A stretch of 33,582 nucleotides of DNA from Candidatus Bathyarchaeota archaeon (GTDB lineage: Archaea; Thermoproteota; Bathyarchaeia; 40CM-2-53-6). The position numbers and the translations under genes are program-made. The stretch is from contig VBBN01000008.1 of the NCBI GenBank assembly GCA_005888735.1, positions 1-33,582 of the forward strand, written 5' to 3'. This document shows positions 1 to 7,813 of the stretch, in pieces. Under the pieces are notes generated by a model. It did not search any database, was not told the origin of the DNA, and worked only from the letters and a program-made list of their open reading frames with translations. Every line of letters begins with the position of its first letter. Positions within the stretch are counted from its first letter, which is position 1.

Positions 1-223
1 GACCAGGACTCTCGATGTGTCGTTTTCCTTCATGGCCGGTTTCTCCGCTTGATGGATTCCCCGCCTGTATTTCATTCAATGAACTTGAACGAGCGAGGCG
101 CCACGAGTTATTTTGGACCGACCCTGTCTAGAAAAAGTAGTAACGACCGATTTCCATGTGCATCTTCAGCTCAGCAGTTAACAACCGTTCACTTAGAACA
201 GCCAACTATTCAGCGGAACTATC

Positions 224-364
224 ATGCCTGCAATTATTCACCCGCCTAGGCGAGTCGCCCCCCGGAGGGATAGCGCGCTGAAAAAGCACCCTCCGACCCG
301 CTGTGGCCGAGAACACGGACAAGAGTGCCGGCTCTGCGGAAAGACGATCGCACTCAGACTCTGA
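224..364 (+). CDS. possible small Cys/His protein, 46 aa
   Basis: I do not recognise this protein. An ATG frame encodes 46 residues ending with the pattern CGREHGQECRLCG (C27, H31, C35, C38), which resembles a one-ion zinc site; the N-terminal half is rich in Pro and Arg. No clear ribosome binding site or TATA box is visible, and the frame is short enough to be chance. The rest of positions 1-446 shows nothing I can assign. The metal-site idea is inference from Cys/His spacing only. Confidence 0.3.
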   Translation: MPAIIHPPRRVAPRRDSALKKHPPTRCGREHGQECRLCGKTIALRL

Positions 365-446
365 GTTCACAAGAGGCTATGCGCTGATTGACAATACACG
401 CATAGACCAATACGCCGTCATCAGAGAGTGAGGGTTGTCGCTCTTG

Positions 447-1388
447 TCAAGCTGGTTGGATGTCGATTGCCAGGAGATTGATCGCGTATTTGCCCTTGAT
501 AGCTTCCGTGAGCGCGATGTTTCTGAGCGCGATCATCGAAACTTTCGAGGTTTTCAACTGGGCCAGCTGTCGAGTTGCCTTTGTGTTCTGTAGACTTTTG
601 ACTTCGATTGGATGTCCTATGTCTGGACTTGTCAAAACGAAACTTGCTGGAGATCCACTGCTGGGATTCAGCTGGACCTGGCTTACGGTTCCTGGTACTC
701 GTACGTAGTTTTCGTCTTGGCCATCCATGCCCGTAAACGTTAACGTGTCTCTTGCTGAGTTGTATGATACTTTGACCCTGTTGTCCTGATTATTCAGCGG
801 ATGCGGGCTAGTCCAAGTATGTATTGATTTCTGATTCGGGATTCCAACATCAAAGTTTTGAGTTTTTCCCGCGAGGGTTACGGTGCGGACTGGGTGAATC
901 TCAAAGATATGAGCATCGTCATTGGAGAGGAATCCTGGATGTTCGAACAGGCAACGGAAGAAGCCATCGACAATGATGCGCAGGCCCACAGACTTCTCGA
1001 ATTGAGACAGATAGGCTGCTGCATTCTGTAGTTCGCATGTAATCTGTGGCTGGAGACCTCTGGTTCCCAGATCGAAGTGGAGATCGCCGTCACTGGCGTT
1101 AACCCTGTAGCCAGCAGGGTCGACTGCAATGGTACGCTTGTTTGTCCTCGGGTCAAGCCGGATAAATTGTTTAGGCAATAATACTCCGTCTACAGACACC
1201 TCCTGCAGCGTGGCTAGTTTCGAAGCATTCGGGACAATGATCGTCTTCGGCGGACCAAGATTGATCGTGTAAGAGTTTGCTAGAGGAGAGAGCTGGGCGG
1301 TTGACGAACGCTGGTTCGCGGGGCTGATCTGTTTGAGCGTTGACTCTTGATCCGTCCAGGAGGGTTTTTCCCCGATATCTACAGACAT
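447..1388 (-). CDS. hypothetical protein, 313 aa, beta-rich
   Basis: This is the longest frame in the left end and has normal-looking amino-acid composition, but I recognise no family. It starts at ATG 1388, in the sequence MSVDIGEKP. There is no signal peptide or transmembrane segment. The first 50 residues are polar and low-complexity (Ser, Thr, Gln). The remainder alternates short hydrophobic and polar stretches, as in a beta-sandwich, with several Asn/Gly/Pro-rich turns, and the C-terminal 50 residues look helical. No catalytic motif is evident and no neighbour is closely coupled to it. It could be a phage or structural protein, but nothing in the sequence proves this. Confidence 0.6.
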   Translation of the reverse strand: MSVDIGEKPSWTDQESTLKQISPANQRSSTAQLSPLANSYTINLGPPKTIIVPNASKLATLQEVSVDGVLLPKQFIRLDPRTNKRTIAVDPAGYRVNASDGDLHFDLGTRGLQPQITCELQNAAAYLSQFEKSVGLRIIVDGFFRCLFEHPGFLSNDDAHIFEIHPVRTVTLAGKTQNFDVGIPNQKSIHTWTSPHPLNNQDNRVKVSYNSARDTLTFTGMDGQDENYVRVPGTVSQVQLNPSSGSPASFVLTSPDIGHPIEVKSLQNTKATRQLAQLKTSKVSMIALRNIALTEAIKGKYAINLLAIDIQPA

Positions 1389-1531
1389 GACTAGCAGGCT
1401 GTCCCGTTAGATGACTATGGGACTTTTGTAACTGATTACGCGGTGCTGAGGTTTCCGGTCCATGTTCTTCTAGGTGAAGGCCCTTCCTCATCCTCAGGGC
1501 CAAGCGCTAGATCTAGGAGTTTGCGCAAAAG

Positions 1532-1696
1532 CTAGGGTAACCGATACCGAGTAAACTTGACAACGGTTTCTTCGATGTCCCCCTCAATGACTCCGTGAGC
1601 CAGTTCGTCGACAATAACGAACGCCTCGTCCTCCTTGACTAGAGGATGCTGCTGGGGGAGCGTTTTCCTCGGTTCAAAAGGTCCCGGAGTAATCAA
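1532..1696 (-). CDS. possible small protein, 54 aa, TTG start
   Basis: The frame reads from TTG 1696 to TAG 1532-1534 and ends VVKFTRYRLP. The stretch with EDEAFVIVDELAHGVIEGD has the alternating hydrophobic/acidic pattern of a folded protein, unlike the other frames here. No ATG is available: the frame is open upstream only to a TAG near 1750. It is therefore either a TTG-started small protein or the tail of a decayed gene. Function unknown. The remainder of 1389-1918 shows nothing else I can support. Confidence 0.35.
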   Translation of the reverse strand: MITPGPFEPRKTLPQQHPLVKEDEAFVIVDELAHGVIEGDIEETVVKFTRYRLP

Positions 1697-1918
1697 GCCT
1701 TCCGCACAAGTATGGCTGGCCCGCCTGACTTCCTTTCTCGGAGGAGTGAGGTTATGCTACGCGCGCCAGGAGTTCCAGAAACTATGCATTAGGCTCCTAC
1801 GCGCTAACTTGGTTGGAAATGGACTTTCAGCGAATAATTTGCCCCACGAAAGGCGCGCCCGTTTAGTGTTCCTTGTCCGTGCAGGCGAGCCAAGTCTCTC
1901 GCGATAGAGGAGAGCGGG

Positions 1919-2323
1919 TCATATCCAGTCGATTCTGATGCCTTCAATCTTTGAGAAGTGGGGGTCATCGGAGATGACTTGTTTCGACTTGAGTTCCAAG
2001 GCGGTAGCAGCGATTATCGAGTCTGCGGTGGGGAGGCCTCTTTGGCGGGTTCTCAGCCTTGCAGCCGTGATGGCTATGGGGACTGTGAGGTCGACTACTC
2101 TGAATGTTGACTTTAGGATGGAATCGATCCGAAGGTCAGCGGCATCAGCACCAACATTCTCGCATTCGAACTTGTACACTTCGTGGATAACTATTGTCGG
2201 AACAATGGCGTTCTGACGCTGGAGTTCCGTAATCTTGTGCCTTGTCTTCTCCCTCGTCGTCTCCGTTTCGCCCAGGAAGTGTGTAAGGAAGAATCGGGTG
2301 TCAACGGTCGGGACCGGGTTCAA
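1919..2323 (-). CDS. vapC: VapC-type PIN-domain ribonuclease toxin
   Basis: The product is a 134-residue PIN-domain protein, the usual size for a VapC toxin, which cleaves RNA in the cytosol using Mg2+. The acidic quartet is visible: D8 in VDTRF, E48 in IHEVY, D101 in TADSIIAA and D119/D120 in SDDPHF. The start is TTG 2323, whose last two bases are the first two of the upstream antitoxin's TGA stop. This indicates translational coupling and fits a toxin made only after its antitoxin. The partner is the AbrB-type VapB just upstream. The family call is firm; the RNA target cannot be read from sequence. Confidence 0.9.
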   Translation of the reverse strand: MNPVPTVDTRFFLTHFLGETETTREKTRHKITELQRQNAIVPTIVIHEVYKFECENVGADAADLRIDSILKSTFRVVDLTVPIAITAARLRTRQRGLPTADSIIAATALELKSKQVISDDPHFSKIEGIRIDWI

Positions 2324-2556
2324 TAACGGTCCTCTGAGCGCATCTTGTCGAGCCGTCTTTTCATCTCTTCAACCGTAACCCTGCCCGCGTCCACGCCGGC
2401 GAGATCCTCAAGGGGAGTAACGGGCCTGAACAGGATTCCTTGCGGTGAGTCTTTCACCAGGAGCCTCATTCCCTCCCTGATGCGGTACTTTCTTCTCTGC
2501 TCAACCGGGATTGTAACTTGGCCCTTCCTAGTCACCTTGACAGTCTGTTCCGCCAT
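2320..2556 (-). CDS. vapB: VapB-type AbrB/MazE-like antitoxin
   Basis: This 78-residue protein opens with a swapped-hairpin AbrB/SpoVT DNA-binding fold: VKVTRKGQVTIPVEQRRKY followed by IREGMRLLV. The C-terminal half (LEDLAGVDAGRVTVEEMKRRLDKM, read in two parts) is the helical segment that in this family wraps and blocks the toxin. It overlaps the toxin start by 2 nt, so the two form one operon. The start is ATG 2556. A weak TATA-like CTTAAG lies about 36-41 bp upstream (2592-2597). By analogy with the family, the antitoxin probably represses its own promoter, directly or with the toxin bound. Confidence 0.88.
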   Translation of the reverse strand: MAEQTVKVTRKGQVTIPVEQRRKYRIREGMRLLVKDSPQGILFRPVTPLEDLAGVDAGRVTVEEMKRRLDKMRSEDRY

Positions 2557-2712
2557 TCAAGCCGCCAGTAGTACTCTGGCATGCCGTCCTACTTAAGCGG
2601 TTTGATAGAACCAGTCGCCACGGTTCAACATGCAGGAATCTAGGGAACGTCATGCAGACCCCCGGAGTCGAAGTCCCGAAGCTAACTCAACCGACGAAGA
2701 GTTAACAGAACC

Positions 2713-3219
2713 CTATTGACTTAGGTAAAAGTCAATTGTAGGATTTGATACTGGGGCATTCCAGCTCGCGGTAATGTTAGCGACCAGAACGTTGCGACCA
2801 GTTGGCAGGATCACCGAATACTCGCATAGGATCGGACTTGACACGCATGCCGGATCCCCAGTGACGCCTACAGGAGCGCTGCTGTTGAATGTCATCGTGA
2901 GCGCTCTGACGCTGTTTTGAACAGTCCAGCTGGTTGAGTTTGAAGAGTAGATTATGGCGATGGGTGCAGGAGCGTTATTATTGTTCTGTACCGTGAGCGT
3001 TTCCAGCATTGAGGTCCCGGTTAGAATAGATACTGCGCCCGGCGACGGCCCGAAGAGCACAAATTGGTTTCTAACGTGGACCTGCAGAGTATTGGGAAAG
3101 TGTAGGTTGACCAGGGCGTACACAAGCGTCCCTATAGTAATTATTGAGAGTAGCAAAGCAACTCCAAATACTCTCTTGGTAATCATTTGGAGTGTAATCT
3201 GAAACAACTCGTTACTCAT
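2713..3219 (-). CDS. membrane-anchored extracellular protein, pilin-sized, 168 aa
   Basis: I chose ATG 3219 (MSNELFQITL) over the TTG at 3234 because an A/T-rich element sits about 20-25 bp upstream, fitting a leaderless transcript. One hydrophobic segment, around residues 15-37 (VFGVALLLSIITIGTLVYALV), lies after a basic residue pair. The rest is Asn/Ser/Thr-rich and beta-like, with two Cys close together near residue 130. The topology is a short cytoplasmic tail, an anchor and an external domain. The size resembles archaeal type IV pilins or small adhesin-like proteins, but I see no clear class III signal-peptide site. The specific function is unknown. Confidence 0.6.
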   Translation of the reverse strand: MSNELFQITLQMITKRVFGVALLLSIITIGTLVYALVNLHFPNTLQVHVRNQFVLFGPSPGAVSILTGTSMLETLTVQNNNNAPAPIAIIYSSNSTSWTVQNSVRALTMTFNSSAPVGVTGDPACVSSPILCEYSVILPTGRNVLVANITASWNAPVSNPTIDFYLSQ

Positions 3220-3594
3220 AAGTCGCGCCGACAAATCTTACGGAAATCGGAGAACTCTTGGAAACGTGAACACTCGAAAGGCTCTGGAGAAGGAGTGTTT
3301 CTGATTCTACCTAATTGTGTAAAAGGCGTAATCTGCTGTACAAACCGACCCCCGATCATCGGAAGTACGCGTCCTTGTTGAGGGTTTCATCGGAGTCGGA
3401 GAAAAATTGTCATGGTTGAGTGCATCGCTCCCTAGATTCGCCCGGTAGGTAGGAAGATGTAAAAAGCCCACGACGTAGGTGCGACCACAAATAATGTCAC
3501 AAACCTTGGTAGCTGACATAGCCAACGCCCAGCAGGGCATGGAGGAGACGAGCCTTGCGCCCTAGTAGGGCTTTGAGGACGACCCCGACAAACT

Positions 3595-3648
3595 AGGCGT
3601 TAGTAAATCGGCCCTAATTAGAGGATGTCCCTAGAACGACTAACGCCT
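3595..3648. repeat. 10-bp perfect inverted repeat
   Basis: AGGCGTTAGT at 3595-3604 is the exact reverse complement of ACTAACGCCT at 3639-3648, with a 34-base loop. It lies in a 490-base stretch (3220-3708) with no convincing gene, about 60 bp upstream of the promoter of the next gene. It could be an operator, a transcript hairpin or a mobile-element scar. I see no second copy in the window. Confidence 0.45.
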
Positions 3649-3677
3649 TCTCGCCCATGGCGCACTAGCCGTTTTGC

Positions 3678-3685
3678 GTATATAC
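3678..3685 (+). promoter_or_regulatory. TATA box for the duplicated-domain gene
   Basis: GTATATAC at 3678-3685 lies 29-36 bp upstream of the ATG at 3715, a normal archaeal TATA position. The predicted transcript would start near 3708, leaving almost no leader. AAGGTGAG at 3702-3709 could act as a ribosome site if transcription starts a little earlier. Confidence 0.5.
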
Positions 3686-3714
3686 GGCGGGGGCATATTG
3701 TAAGGTGAGTGGGA

Positions 3715-4242
3715 ATGGGCGAGCAGCCTCAGGTCGATATGACTAAAGCTACTGCGATAGAGTTCGCTGTCAAGGACGAGCCGTGGATAAAATACAAGCT
3801 TGAGGATGGAACGCTTCTCTTTGGCAGGCTGATTATTCCCAAGATTTTCAGGTCAAACGACTATGATTTTTCCGGGAACCCTGTCTACGCCTGGTCATCC
3901 CAGAATCTTTTCACCACCATCTGCCCAAGAGCATTGAGGGGGACCCCTACAGTTCCCGTTCCGACAACCCTCGACCCCCGAACGATGAACACAACCGCTG
4001 TGGATTTCGAACGTGTGGGTCCGGAGAGATGGAACGTGTATGAGCTGTCTGATGGAAGCGTGTTGAGAGCCAAGCTGGAAATAACGGGTATTATGAGGAC
4101 GGACAAGTATGGTCCAGACGGCGACCCTCTCTACATTGTGAACAACCAGCCGATCCCACGACTCAAAGTAGCAGAGGCACTAGTCAAGAAGCAGAAGACG
4201 ACCAAACAGCAAGACAGCAGCCCCAAAAGCATCTACGGCTAA
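3715..4242 (+). CDS. hypothetical protein with internal duplication, 175 aa
   Basis: The protein consists of two copies of a domain of about 50 residues, at 14-64 and 95-145, followed by a Lys/Gln-rich tail. Shared positions include YKLEDGTLL versus YELSDGSVL, IFRSNDYDFSGNPVY versus IMRTDKYGPDGDPLY, and Asn-Gln near each end. The pattern predicts two small beta-barrel-like units made by tandem duplication. There is no signal peptide, membrane segment or Cys cluster, so it is likely cytosolic. ATG 3715 is preferred over GTG 3709 because GGTGAG sits just before it. I do not know the family or function; small nucleic-acid or protein-binding barrels are one possibility. Confidence 0.7.
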   Translation: MGEQPQVDMTKATAIEFAVKDEPWIKYKLEDGTLLFGRLIIPKIFRSNDYDFSGNPVYAWSSQNLFTTICPRALRGTPTVPVPTTLDPRTMNTTAVDFERVGPERWNVYELSDGSVLRAKLEITGIMRTDKYGPDGDPLYIVNNQPIPRLKVAEALVKKQKTTKQQDSSPKSIYG

Positions 4243-4310
4243 GACGGACAGGGCAGAGAGATGCGTTGAAGATGGTTATCGGTGAAACCGCTTTGCTCGC
4301 AGTCTAGATG

Positions 4311-4490
4311 CTAGAAGAGTCTTCTGGGATTCTTCATGTTCCAAGGACATTTCTGGCAGAGTAGGAGACGAATGGTGTTTTCATCCGAAGTCTTTAGCTT
4401 CGCCCCTAGACTTTTGCAGTTGCATGCAGACGCGTTGTAACCTGAGGGCGGGCTTCACAATGGACCTCGTAGCTGCGACGTTCCCATCAT
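4311..4490 (-). pseudogene. small Cys-rich frame broken by an in-frame TGA
   Basis: From ATG 4490 the frame reads 11 codons to a TGA at 4455-4457. It then continues in the same frame for 47 codons to TAG 4311-4313. The downstream part contains CNC and CQKC, a spacing reminiscent of a zinc site, and ends PWNMKNPRRLF. No alternative start follows the TGA. It is either a small zinc-protein gene inactivated by a nonsense change, or a chance frame. The remainder of 4243-5057 shows only the weak frame at 4562-4783. Confidence 0.3.
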
Positions 4491-4561
4491 CTCGCTGAGT
4501 ATACTGAACCACGGAACCTGAGCAGGCGAGACGAGAAACCTAAGACGGAACACGCTGTCAC

Positions 4562-4783
4562 GTGTTCCACCAGCGGCTGCGTGGAGGCCGAATATTGGAG
4601 CTTGAAGAACGATACGTTACACGTGATAGAAAACTGCGTCTCGTAGTCACCAGCACCTCCAATTTCTTCACCTATTTCATCGCAGAAATCATCAAGACCG
4701 GGGTCGCACTAGAGCCTACACTGCACAAGGTAAGAACAAGGACCTTCCACCACCTCATAAACATCGGAATGCTAGTACCATAA
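4562..4783 (+). CDS. doubtful short ORF, 73 aa
   Basis: A GTG-started frame ends HHLINIGMLVP. Residues 20-55 have a plausible helical pattern (TSNFFTYFIAEIIKTGVA), but no family is recognised, no ribosome site is visible and the upstream region shows no promoter. It may be the tail of a decayed gene. I include it because it is the only frame in an 800-base region that looks even partly protein-like. Confidence 0.2.
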   Translation: MFHQRLRGGRILELEERYVTRDRKLRLVVTSTSNFFTYFIAEIIKTGVALEPTLHKVRTRTFHHLINIGMLVP

Positions 4784-5057
4784 CACCAATTTTCAAATGG
4801 GTACGCAATCTAAGTCCTCTGATTTCAGCTCTATCCGACCGCGACTACACCTACGGAACGACTTGCAAAGCACACAGTTACTCCACTTTGACAATTATCG
4901 ACCCGATCCCTAACCGCCTCGACATGTCAGCTTCTCGTATATTTTCTGCCCTGGGATGGTCCTGCCTTTGCTAAGTTGGACACATCATGCTTTTCCAACT
5001 GAACCGACTGGTCGAGGCTAATGAAGAGTGAAAGAACCGGTTCGATAACCAGGGGCG

Positions 5058-5252
5058 GTGAAAGATGCTGCGCGGAGAGAGGTAATTGTTGCCAATCTGA
5101 TCAGGGACGCTGTCTCACTCGGCAAGGAATTATTGGAAGAGCGGCAGACCCAGAATGACCTGCTGGCGACCAAGACAGAAGTCGACTCCATCCGAAGGCG
5201 TCTTCCCAATTGGCTACTACGGAAAAAGGTCCGAGAGAAAGGCTCGGGGTGA
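5058..5252 (+). CDS. small predicted coiled-coil protein, 64 aa
   Basis: The start is GTG 5058, with AGGGGC just upstream. Residues 1-50 form one continuous charged helix with regular Leu/Ile/Val spacing (VIVANLIRDAVSLGKELLEE), and a basic tail closes the protein (RRRLPNWLLRKKVREK). There are no Cys and no membrane segment. No family is recognised. The heptad-like pattern suggests oligomerisation or binding to a partner or nucleic acid, but this is inference. Two further very short frames follow it. Confidence 0.4.
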   Translation: MKDAARREVIVANLIRDAVSLGKELLEERQTQNDLLATKTEVDSIRRRLPNWLLRKKVREKGSG

Positions 5253-5327
5253 ATGGAAAGCGACCAGAGGAGTGGCCGTGGGTGAGCCAGGGTTCCTGTT
5301 GCGAGAAAAACTGAAGGAGTTGATGCG

Positions 5328-5426
5328 ATGGAGCAGAGATTTACAAGCCGAAACTATTACTCGGTAGCGAAAGATACGGCGTTTCGAGCCGCCTTGGACA
5401 CGGGAAAACGGGAATTGTTGACTTGA
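5328..5426 (+). CDS. doubtful micro-ORF, 32 aa
   Basis: The ATG frame encodes MEQRFTSRNYYSVAKDTAF and ends in TGA 5424-5426. That stop overlaps a TTG that opens the long frame leading into the nuclease gene. The composition is protein-like but the length is at the noise level. A different frame over the same bases (GTG near 5275, ending QAETITR) is equally plausible. Apart from these, 5253-5692 shows nothing I can support. Confidence 0.15.
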   Translation: MEQRFTSRNYYSVAKDTAFRAALDTGKRELLT

Positions 5427-5692
5427 CAGCTACTAGGCGTGACAGGGAGGAGATGCGAGAGTTGCTGGGTGGCCGAAGTGACGGCGTGCCAGGTTGTGGT
5501 TCGTCGATGAATGGAAATCACGAGTTACAACGAATCCATGAAGGTCCGTCTTCCAAAAAATCAGGTGTCAATGGGACATCACCTGGCCGTGAGGCTGACC
5601 TGGGAACTTCGGAGAGGTGCAGGTGGTCAGCGCTCCTCTTAGAGTTGCGAGGCCCAGCAACGTCGGCCAAACAACCTGCGGCTTCGCCTTCC

Positions 5693-6160
5693 ATGCGCTC
5701 CCGCACGAGTAAGAAGCGTTTCTTCTTTGCCGTAGGTCTTCTGCTTATCCTAGCCGTCGCGATCGTCGTCGGAGTCAATCTAGTGGCATTCCGCGGCCCA
5801 CACTGCAGAGGCATGGCCGCCTGCCTTACTGGCGGCGTGACGTACATCGTTGATGGGGACACACTCGACGTCGGAAGCACAAGAGTCGGCCTCGCACTTG
5901 TCAACACACCCGAAGCAGGGCAGACCGGATACCAGGAGGCGAAAGACTTCACAGCCCAGACGTGCCCCGTCGGTACTCAAGCACTGGTCGACGAGGACGA
6001 CGGCCAGACCGCTGGAAGCTACGGACGAACGATCGCGGTCGTGTACTGCGGCGGGGTGAACCTTAACGAAGCACTGCTCAAGTCCGGTTATGCGGAGCTC
6101 GTCTCGTATTATTGTTCCGTGAGTGAGTTCGCCGACCAGGCTTGGACCGACTGCCCCTGA
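5693..6160 (+). CDS. membrane-anchored thermonuclease-like (SNase-fold) protein, 155 aa
   Basis: ATG 5693 begins a classic anchor: RSRTSKKR, then a hydrophobic helix at about residues 10-33, so the nuclease-like domain (45-155) is expected outside the cell. SNase-family motifs visible are D54 and D56 in VDGDTLDV, E74 in NTPE, and R112 in YGRTIAVVY. The position matching the catalytic Arg of SNase (Arg in RLLLVDTPE) is Gly66 here; an Arg lies two residues earlier. Four to five Cys in the C-terminal half could form disulfides. The frame continues upstream to TTG 5423, but that 90-residue stretch is low in protein character. Family fair, activity uncertain. Confidence 0.75.
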   Translation: MRSRTSKKRFFFAVGLLLILAVAIVVGVNLVAFRGPHCRGMAACLTGGVTYIVDGDTLDVGSTRVGLALVNTPEAGQTGYQEAKDFTAQTCPVGTQALVDEDDGQTAGSYGRTIAVVYCGGVNLNEALLKSGYAELVSYYCSVSEFADQAWTDCP

Positions 6161-6329
6161 CCGAAAGTTGCATGTGTGATCCTGCCGGTTCTGAACAGTT
6201 TTGCTAAGCAAACTGTTAGATGACCACCCCAGAAGCAGGTTTCCTCACGTTGCAGGCCAGATGAACATTGCTCAAGGTTAAATTCTCAAATCGATGAATT
6301 TGTTCGTCCCAAGGCTGAGGATTTTTATT

Positions 6330-6782
6330 ATGACCAAAGTGGGATCCAGAGTATTCATAGATGCCCCTGTGGAAAAGGTGTTCAGCCGTATCACTCAACA
6401 TGACATTTGCAATGATTGGCTCGAATTCGTTTCTAGCGCAAGATACACCACAAAGGAGAAGACTGGAGTGGGCGCTTCCGCACACCACTCGGGTCAAGTT
6501 ATGGGGAGAAAAATGGAATGGGATGGAAGAGTCATAGAATGGGCGGAAAACGACTCCATCGTTTGGCAAGCGATTTCCGGCACGCCCGAAGCAATGAGAA
6601 TGAAGGCCGTGAATCGCGTCGAGAAGGAGGAGAACGGGACGCGCTACTCTTTAGAAGTGGAATACACGCCACCTTACTCAGTCCTCGGCAGAATCATGGA
6701 TCTAGTCATGATCAAGAGAAACATCCGAAAAATGGTCCAGCACTCAACCCAGAACCTGAAAAGAATCCTCGAACAATCCTAG
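6330..6782 (+). CDS. SRPBCC/START-like ligand-binding protein, 150 aa
   Basis: The product has the size and pattern of an SRPBCC (polyketide cyclase/Bet v1-like) domain: a first strand and helix VGSRVFIDAPVEKVFSRI, an Asp-Trp pair after the helix (NDWLEF), alternating beta strands, and a long C-terminal helix ending LKRILEQS. Such proteins bind hydrophobic ligands in a deep pocket; the ligand here is unknown. ATG 6330 is chosen because the SRPBCC pattern begins immediately after it; the frame extends 12 codons further upstream. An A/T-rich stretch (TTAAATTC) lies about 50 bp upstream. It is monocistronic as far as I can see. Confidence 0.8.
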   Translation: MTKVGSRVFIDAPVEKVFSRITQHDICNDWLEFVSSARYTTKEKTGVGASAHHSGQVMGRKMEWDGRVIEWAENDSIVWQAISGTPEAMRMKAVNRVEKEENGTRYSLEVEYTPPYSVLGRIMDLVMIKRNIRKMVQHSTQNLKRILEQS

Positions 6783-6848
6783 GACTATACTCAGGAGCAA
6801 GGCCAACTTAGCACCGAACGTGAAGAGAGGTCGACTGCATCGGCGACC

Positions 6849-6856
6849 ATATATAA
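6849..6856 (+). promoter_or_regulatory. strong TATA box
   Basis: ATATATAA at 6849-6856 is a near-consensus archaeal TATA box. About 27 bp downstream an ATG at 6876 opens a 13-codon frame (MRNVGEHYIHDSS, stop 6915-6917) in a perfect leaderless position. The next credible gene begins at 6999, so its transcript would carry about 120 bases containing this micro-ORF. Confidence 0.55.
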
Positions 6857-6998
6857 GCCCCGTAGAATTTTTTCCATGAGAAACGTAGGCGAGCATTATA
6901 TTCACGATAGTAGCTGAAACTCAGAGCGTTCAGCAACCCAGCTTTGGTTAGGTGGACAGTGAAGGAACCCGGTAAGATTTCCCGAGACGTGGAACGAT

Positions 6999-7232
6999 AT
7001 GAAGCCTATGCGCGGACTTTGTATCGCCTGCGACGAATCCATCATGTGCACGGAGAGAGCTATTCAGATAAACGAGGGGGTCATGCAAGATGACGTTCCT
7101 AACTTTTCCCCTCAAGAATTCATAGGGTTTCTCCACGAGACCTGCTTCTACGACATCCTCAACCAGGTAAACGAAACACTCATTCCGGTCCCAAACATAG
7201 CCGGGATCGGTCGACCGACGCCCAAGCATTGA
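6999..7232 (+). CDS. small hypothetical Cys-containing protein, 77 aa
   Basis: The protein begins MKPMRGLCIACDESIMCTE, with C8, C11 and C17, followed by an acidic and hydrophobic helix pattern and another Cys near residue 49 (HETCFYDIL). The CxxC plus further Cys could bind metal or react with thiols; this is inference. A strong TATA box lies 143 bp upstream at 6849-6856, with a 13-codon frame in between. No family is recognised. The next gene runs convergently, 29 bp away. Confidence 0.5.
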   Translation: MKPMRGLCIACDESIMCTERAIQINEGVMQDDVPNFSPQEFIGFLHETCFYDILNQVNETLIPVPNIAGIGRPTPKH

Positions 7233-7261
7233 CGAGTTTCACGGTTCCAAACCCTTGGGAC

Positions 7262-7813
7262 TTACGCTGCTTTCAGAATCCTCGGGCTTGACCACTCGGA
7301 TCGTAGGATGCTCCAGGAATAGTAATTGATCCATCGTCCACGTAGCCAGCCGGCGTGTCGTAGTTCTCCTTCCTTCTTGAAACCGATCCTTTCGAGAACC
7401 TTCTGGGAGAGAATATTCTCTGTTACAGTGTGTGCTTGTACACGCTCGAGGTTTCGGGAGAGGAAGAGGTAGTCGACTATAATAGATGCAGCCTCAGTGG
7501 CATAGCCTTGGCCGCGAGCCTTCTCACTGAGAATGTAGCCGATCTCCGTGCGCAGTGGCGAGCCACCCGAATTGAAATGGATCACGATCCCGATACGCGT
7601 ACCATCCTTCTTCTGGATAAAATACCGGTTGAATTCTACTCCAGGCACTAGTGGAGTCAGAAATTCCTTCTCAGAATCGGCCATCGTGACCTGTTTAGGA
7701 AACGGCTCCAAGGCTCCGCGAAAATCGGGATCCTGCAACCATGACTCCCATTCTTTCAAGTCCTCCTTCTCCACAAGCTTCAAGTCCACATTCTTACCCT
7801 TCAACAATCCCAA
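7262..7813 (-). CDS. GNAT acetyltransferase, RimJ/RimL type
   Basis: This 183-residue protein matches the RimJ/RimL branch of GNAT N-acetyltransferases, which move an acetyl group from acetyl-CoA to an amine on a protein N-terminus or small molecule. The acetyl-CoA pyrophosphate loop is ARGQGYATEA (about residues 94-103). Motif B follows as NILSQKVLERIGFKKEGELR, with the usual Asn that caps the helix after a beta bulge. The N-terminus LKLVEKEDLKEWESWLQDP is typical of the group. The start is TTG 7813, with GGAGGG about 9 bases upstream; nearby TTG codons at 7807 and 7804 are alternatives. Substrate unknown. Confidence 0.88.
   Translation of the reverse strand: MGLLKGKNVDLKLVEKEDLKEWESWLQDPDFRGALEPFPKQVTMADSEKEFLTPLVPGVEFNRYFIQKKDGTRIGIVIHFNSGGSPLRTEIGYILSEKARGQGYATEAASIIVDYLFLSRNLERVQAHTVTENILSQKVLERIGFKKEGELRHAGWLRGRWINYYSWSILRSEWSSPRILKAA

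Noticed and set aside
5423-5692. N-terminal extension of the nuclease-like gene from TTG 5423
   Set aside because: The 90 extra residues are low in protein character and would bury a classic signal-anchor that begins at ATG 5693.
5518-6211. Two minus-strand frames of about 144 residues
   Set aside because: Both are antisense shadows of the thermonuclease-like gene.
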